44,735 bases of DNA from Clostridiales bacterium (GTDB taxonomy: Bacteria; Bacillota; Limnochordia; Darwinibacteriales; B1SED10-159), in the NCBI GenBank assembly GCA_003551965.1, contig PUOC01000215.1, positions 1 through 44,735 on the forward strand. The letters are read 5' to 3'. A program made the position numbers and the translations under genes. Below, piece by piece: positions 42,395 to 44,735 of this stretch (positions within the stretch are counted from its first letter, which is position 1; each line of letters starts with the position of its first letter). Below the pieces are notes generated by a model. That model saw nothing but the letters and a program-made list of their open reading frames with translations, did no database searches and was not told where the DNA came from.

Positions 42395-43258
42395 GTGAAC
42401 ATCACTGCAGAATTGGCCTCCCAGTTGGTCCGGGAGCAATTTGCTCAATGGGGGCATCTGCCCGTGGAGCCCGTTCTTCCCGGCGGACATGACAACCGTA
42501 CCTTTCGCCTCGGCAGCCATTTGGCGGTCCGTATGCCCAGCCACACACGCTACGAACCGCAGGTGGAAAAGGAATACCGCTGGCTGCCGTACCTGGCCGG
42601 CCATCTTTCCATACCCGTCACCGAACCCCAAGCCATGGGTTCTCCCGGAGCCGGGTATCCGCTGAAATGGTCAGTCAATCGTTGGCTTCCCGGAAGACCG
42701 GCTTTGTATTATACCGGAGACAAAAGTGCCTTGGCCACTGATTTGGCGTCGTTCTTGCAGTCCCTGTGGTCCATCCCCGTGAACGCCGGGCCGCTGGCCG
42801 GTCAGCACAATTTCTACCGCGGCGGGCCGTTGTCCGTATATGACGGCGAAACGCGACAAGCCATCCAGGTCTTGGAGGATCCCATCGATGATGGGGCTTG
42901 CCGGCGCATTTGGGAACAAGCCTTGGATTCAACATGGGATCAAAGGCCTGTGTGGGTCCACGGCGACGTTGCTCCCGGCAACCTGTTGCTGGATCAAGGC
43001 AAACTCTGCGGCGTCATTGATTTCGGTTGCATGGGCGTCGGAGATCCCGCGTGTGACCTTGTCATGGCGTGGACGTACTTTCAAGGGTCCAGCCGCCAGC
43101 GGTTCATGGATGCCTTGCCCGTAGATGCTTCCACGTGGAACCGAGCACGAGGCTGGGCTTTGTGGAAGGCACTCATTACCTATGAGCAACCGGAATCACA
43201 GCGGATCGTCGGTGATTTGACCAAGGAACATCGTCGGCTAAGCGATTCCGCGCAATAA
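42395..43258 (+). CDS. Aminoglycoside-phosphotransferase-family kinase
   Basis: A 287-residue APH-superfamily protein with intact catalytic elements: LPGGHDNRTFRLG, an ATP-site region with AVRMP and VEKEYRWLP, the catalytic loop WVHGDVAPGNLLLD and the metal-binding Asp in GVIDFGCMGVGDPACDL. Such proteins phosphorylate small molecules, including antibiotics, homoserine or sugars. GTG 42395 is preceded by AGGAGTG. A promoter lies at 42265. The toroid protein gene follows 63 bases later. It is probably not a clinical-type resistance gene; the substrate is unknown. Confidence 0.88.
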   Translation: MNITAELASQLVREQFAQWGHLPVEPVLPGGHDNRTFRLGSHLAVRMPSHTRYEPQVEKEYRWLPYLAGHLSIPVTEPQAMGSPGAGYPLKWSVNRWLPGRPALYYTGDKSALATDLASFLQSLWSIPVNAGPLAGQHNFYRGGPLSVYDGETRQAIQVLEDPIDDGACRRIWEQALDSTWDQRPVWVHGDVAPGNLLLDQGKLCGVIDFGCMGVGDPACDLVMAWTYFQGSSRQRFMDALPVDASTWNRARGWALWKALITYEQPESQRIVGDLTKEHRRLSDSAQ

Positions 43259-43321
43259 CAGGGGCTTCGCCAAAGCGAAATGAGGTACATAAGTCCTACC
43301 GCTTCGAAGGGAGGTTCCAAC

Positions 43322-44212
43322 ATGGCCTTGCATTGGGAACGAACATTGGCGTTTGTTGAGAAAAACTGCCGACCGCTGGAGTATCATTGGCTTCGTTGGA
43401 TTTTGGACCTTGATGGCGCTGCCCCTGTGGCAGAAGCACTGCAAACGTACCAGAACTCCGACGGCGGATTCGGGGGCGGTCTGGAACCGGACTTCTGGCT
43501 GCCCGACTCTAGTCCTATGGCTACGTCACGGGCTCTGCAGATCACTGCTGCCTTGCCTGCCGACGCCGTTCGCCCCTTGGAAGAACGAGCGTTGGCCTAT
43601 TTGGAAAGCACCTTCCACCGTCCTTCCATGGGCTGGGAACCGGTACCAGAGCAAGTCAACGATTTTCCTCACGCCCCTTGGTGGAGTTATCCAGCTGCAC
43701 CAGGCCAGCATTGGGGAAATCCCAGTGCCGAACTCATCGCCCAATGCGCGCGGCTGCAGCCTGAGAGCTCCTTTTGGACCGGCACCGCTGTTTCGTATGT
43801 GCGGCAGCAGCTTCTTTCCTTGACACCGGAAAACACTGAAGAGCACGAACTGTACTGTTATGCCCGCTGCGTTCAAACCGTTCCCGAACTGCGGAGCCCG
43901 AACGCGGTGGAGCACCTGGCCAAGCTGGCCACGGAGCACACCGCCTGGGAACCTGCAGAATGGCGGCAATACCGGCCCCAGCCCTTGCACTACGTCACAG
44001 ACCCTGATCATGTTTTGGCCCCCTATTTTCACGGTGTATTAGAGCGGAACATTGCCTTCTGGGTGGAATCGGCAGACGATAACGGAGTCTGGCAGCCCAC
44101 TTGGTCGTGGGGACAATTTGAAAACGAATGGCAGCAGGCTCGTCTGCATTGGATTGGTATCTTAGCCGCCGAAAGGGCACGAGTTCTGCGAGCCTTCCAA
44201 TGTCTGTCCTAG
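43322..44212 (+). CDS. Prenyltransferase/squalene-oxidase-like alpha/alpha-toroid protein
   Basis: A 296-residue protein with features of the alpha/alpha-barrel (terpenoid cyclase/prenyltransferase-repeat) fold: a QNSDGGFGGGLEPDFW repeat near residue 45, many Trp residues and a repeated helical pattern with LEERALAYLES and TAVSYVRQQLL. The acidic DxDD motif of cyclases is not seen, so it is probably not a squalene cyclase. ATG 43322 has GGGAGG upstream. It follows the APH-family kinase and ends at a strong terminator. The function is unknown; such toroids can be binding or glycan-related proteins. Confidence 0.75.
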   Translation: MALHWERTLAFVEKNCRPLEYHWLRWILDLDGAAPVAEALQTYQNSDGGFGGGLEPDFWLPDSSPMATSRALQITAALPADAVRPLEERALAYLESTFHRPSMGWEPVPEQVNDFPHAPWWSYPAAPGQHWGNPSAELIAQCARLQPESSFWTGTAVSYVRQQLLSLTPENTEEHELYCYARCVQTVPELRSPNAVEHLAKLATEHTAWEPAEWRQYRPQPLHYVTDPDHVLAPYFHGVLERNIAFWVESADDNGVWQPTWSWGQFENEWQQARLHWIGILAAERARVLRAFQCLS

Positions 44213-44254
44213 AAGCTGGTTTCGCTTCATCCTGCCCAAGCCCATAGAAAGTTA

Positions 44255-44284
44255 AAACCCGGTGCGCGTGGGCGCACCGGGTTT
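44255..44284. terminator. Bidirectional terminator at the convergent junction
   Basis: A perfect 13-bp stem (44255-44267 with 44272-44284; arm AAACCCGGTGCGC) with a 4-base loop. On the minus strand it is followed by TTAACTTTC after the T-rich arm; on the plus strand the T-run is short. Confidence 0.85.
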
Positions 44285-44293
44285 CGTGTCTTC

Positions 44294-44735
44294 CTAAAGG
44301 CTGCGTTCTTGATGCTCCGCGGCCGATTGGTAAATGGCTTCCATGATTTCGGCAGTGATGATGACCGTATCGATGTGCGAAGCAAGCTTCTCCCCGGTCT
44401 CAATGCAATCCACAAAAGCGTCGATTTCATTCTCAAACTGATTGTCCATCTCAAACTCCGGTTTGTACTCCACCAAGCCGCCGTGCTCCGCTGTGTAAAC
44501 CGTAAAATCTGCGCCGTAGGCCAGACGAATACCGCCTTGATCGCCCATGAAATCGATGAACATCTCGTTTTCACCAATATTTTGGGCCCAAGCGCCGTTG
44601 AAGGTAATCACCGGACCATCCGTGCGAATCATCCCGGTGACGGAATCTTCAACATTGTACACCCCGTCATACTTCGGCGGCCCGGCCCACATGCTCTTGT
44701 AGGTATAGTTCTCTATATCTTTGCCTAATTTGGAG
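44294..44735 (-). CDS. Gfo/Idh/MocA-family oxidoreductase, C-terminal part (cut by window edge)
   Basis: About 146 residues of the C-terminal alpha/beta domain are visible, and the N-terminal Rossmann domain lies beyond the window. Recognisable features are VEDSVTGMIRTDGPVI, NGAWAQNIGENEMFIDFMGDQGGIRL and a final helix (NEIDAFVDCIETGEKLASHIDTVIITAEIMEAIYQSA) typical of this family, including myo-inositol dehydrogenases. The frame is open to base 44735. The stop is next to the bidirectional terminator. The substrate is probably a sugar or polyol; which one cannot be said from this part. Confidence 0.88.
   Translation of the reverse strand, partial: SKLGKDIENYTYKSMWAGPPKYDGVYNVEDSVTGMIRTDGPVITFNGAWAQNIGENEMFIDFMGDQGGIRLAYGADFTVYTAEHGGLVEYKPEFEMDNQFENEIDAFVDCIETGEKLASHIDTVIITAEIMEAIYQSAAEHQERSL

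Noticed and set aside
42395-43258. Antibiotic-resistance phosphotransferase
   Set aside because: The APH fold is shared by many metabolic kinases, and the context and sequence give no sign of a clinical resistance enzyme.
1-44735. CRISPR array, tRNA, rRNA or complete insertion sequence
   Set aside because: No regularly spaced direct repeats, cloverleaf-like sequence, rRNA core motif or transposase frame was seen on either strand.

Overview
The window looks like a chromosomal segment of an anaerobic, Gram-positive-type bacterium, most likely a member of the Bacillota (a clostridial or Limnochordia-like lineage). The signs are strong GGAGG-type ribosome binding sites with many GTG and TTG starts, a hybrid-cluster protein with a ferredoxin partner, UroD/MtaA-like proteins of the corrinoid-methyltransferase superfamily, a lipobox-type lipoprotein and fairly high GC. 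The exact class is inference. I saw no phage genes, complete insertion sequence, CRISPR array, rRNA or tRNA.

Layout. 1-1130 (-) is a ROK-type repressor cut by the window edge. 1455-2315 (+) is an alpha/beta hydrolase that converges on a zinc alcohol dehydrogenase and an RtcB RNA ligase (2482-4840, -). 5025-8214 is a nitrosative-stress island: hydroxylamine reductase (hcp) and a 4Fe-4S partner (-), divergent from a Crp/Fnr regulator (+). A perfect 14-bp palindrome lies at -41.5 of the hcp-side promoter. 8264-10883 (+) carries a methyltransferase, a small CSSC protein and a UroD-like protein fused to a CAPC thioredoxin domain. 10954-13557 holds a secreted nitroreductase-like protein (-) and a GH5 endoglycoceramidase-like enzyme (+).

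13694-17136 (-) has a membrane hydrolase, a DUF4031 protein, a HEPN-like/CBS protein and an M28 aminopeptidase. 17279-20182 (+) pairs a PilZ protein with a large membrane hydrolase. 20310-22066 (-) has a stand-alone pyruvate-kinase C-domain protein, a VOC protein and an exported MsrB. 22212-23793 (+) has another membrane-anchored hydrolase and a PHP phosphoesterase.

Two carbohydrate operons follow on the minus strand. The first (29556 down to 23885) encodes an APH-like kinase, a DapA-family aldolase, L-fucose/D-arabinose isomerase, a histidine phosphatase and a GH172 (DUF2961) enzyme. The second (38935 down to 32494) encodes a NagB-like protein with an altered active site, a PIG-L/LmbE deacetylase, a DUF4838 glycosidase-like protein, an LctP permease and a PHP protein. 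Between them on the plus strand are a second UroD-like gene, a candidate structured RNA (31021-31152) and an exported protein with three tandem beta-sandwich repeats.

The right end has a large beta-helix lipoprotein (39603-41393, -), about 1 kb without a convincing gene, an APH-family kinase with an alpha/alpha-toroid protein (+), and the C-terminal part of a Gfo/Idh/MocA oxidoreductase cut by the window edge (-). Overall the region is metabolic and accessory rather than mobile: polysaccharide or glycolipid degradation, redox defence and several uncharacterised exported proteins.
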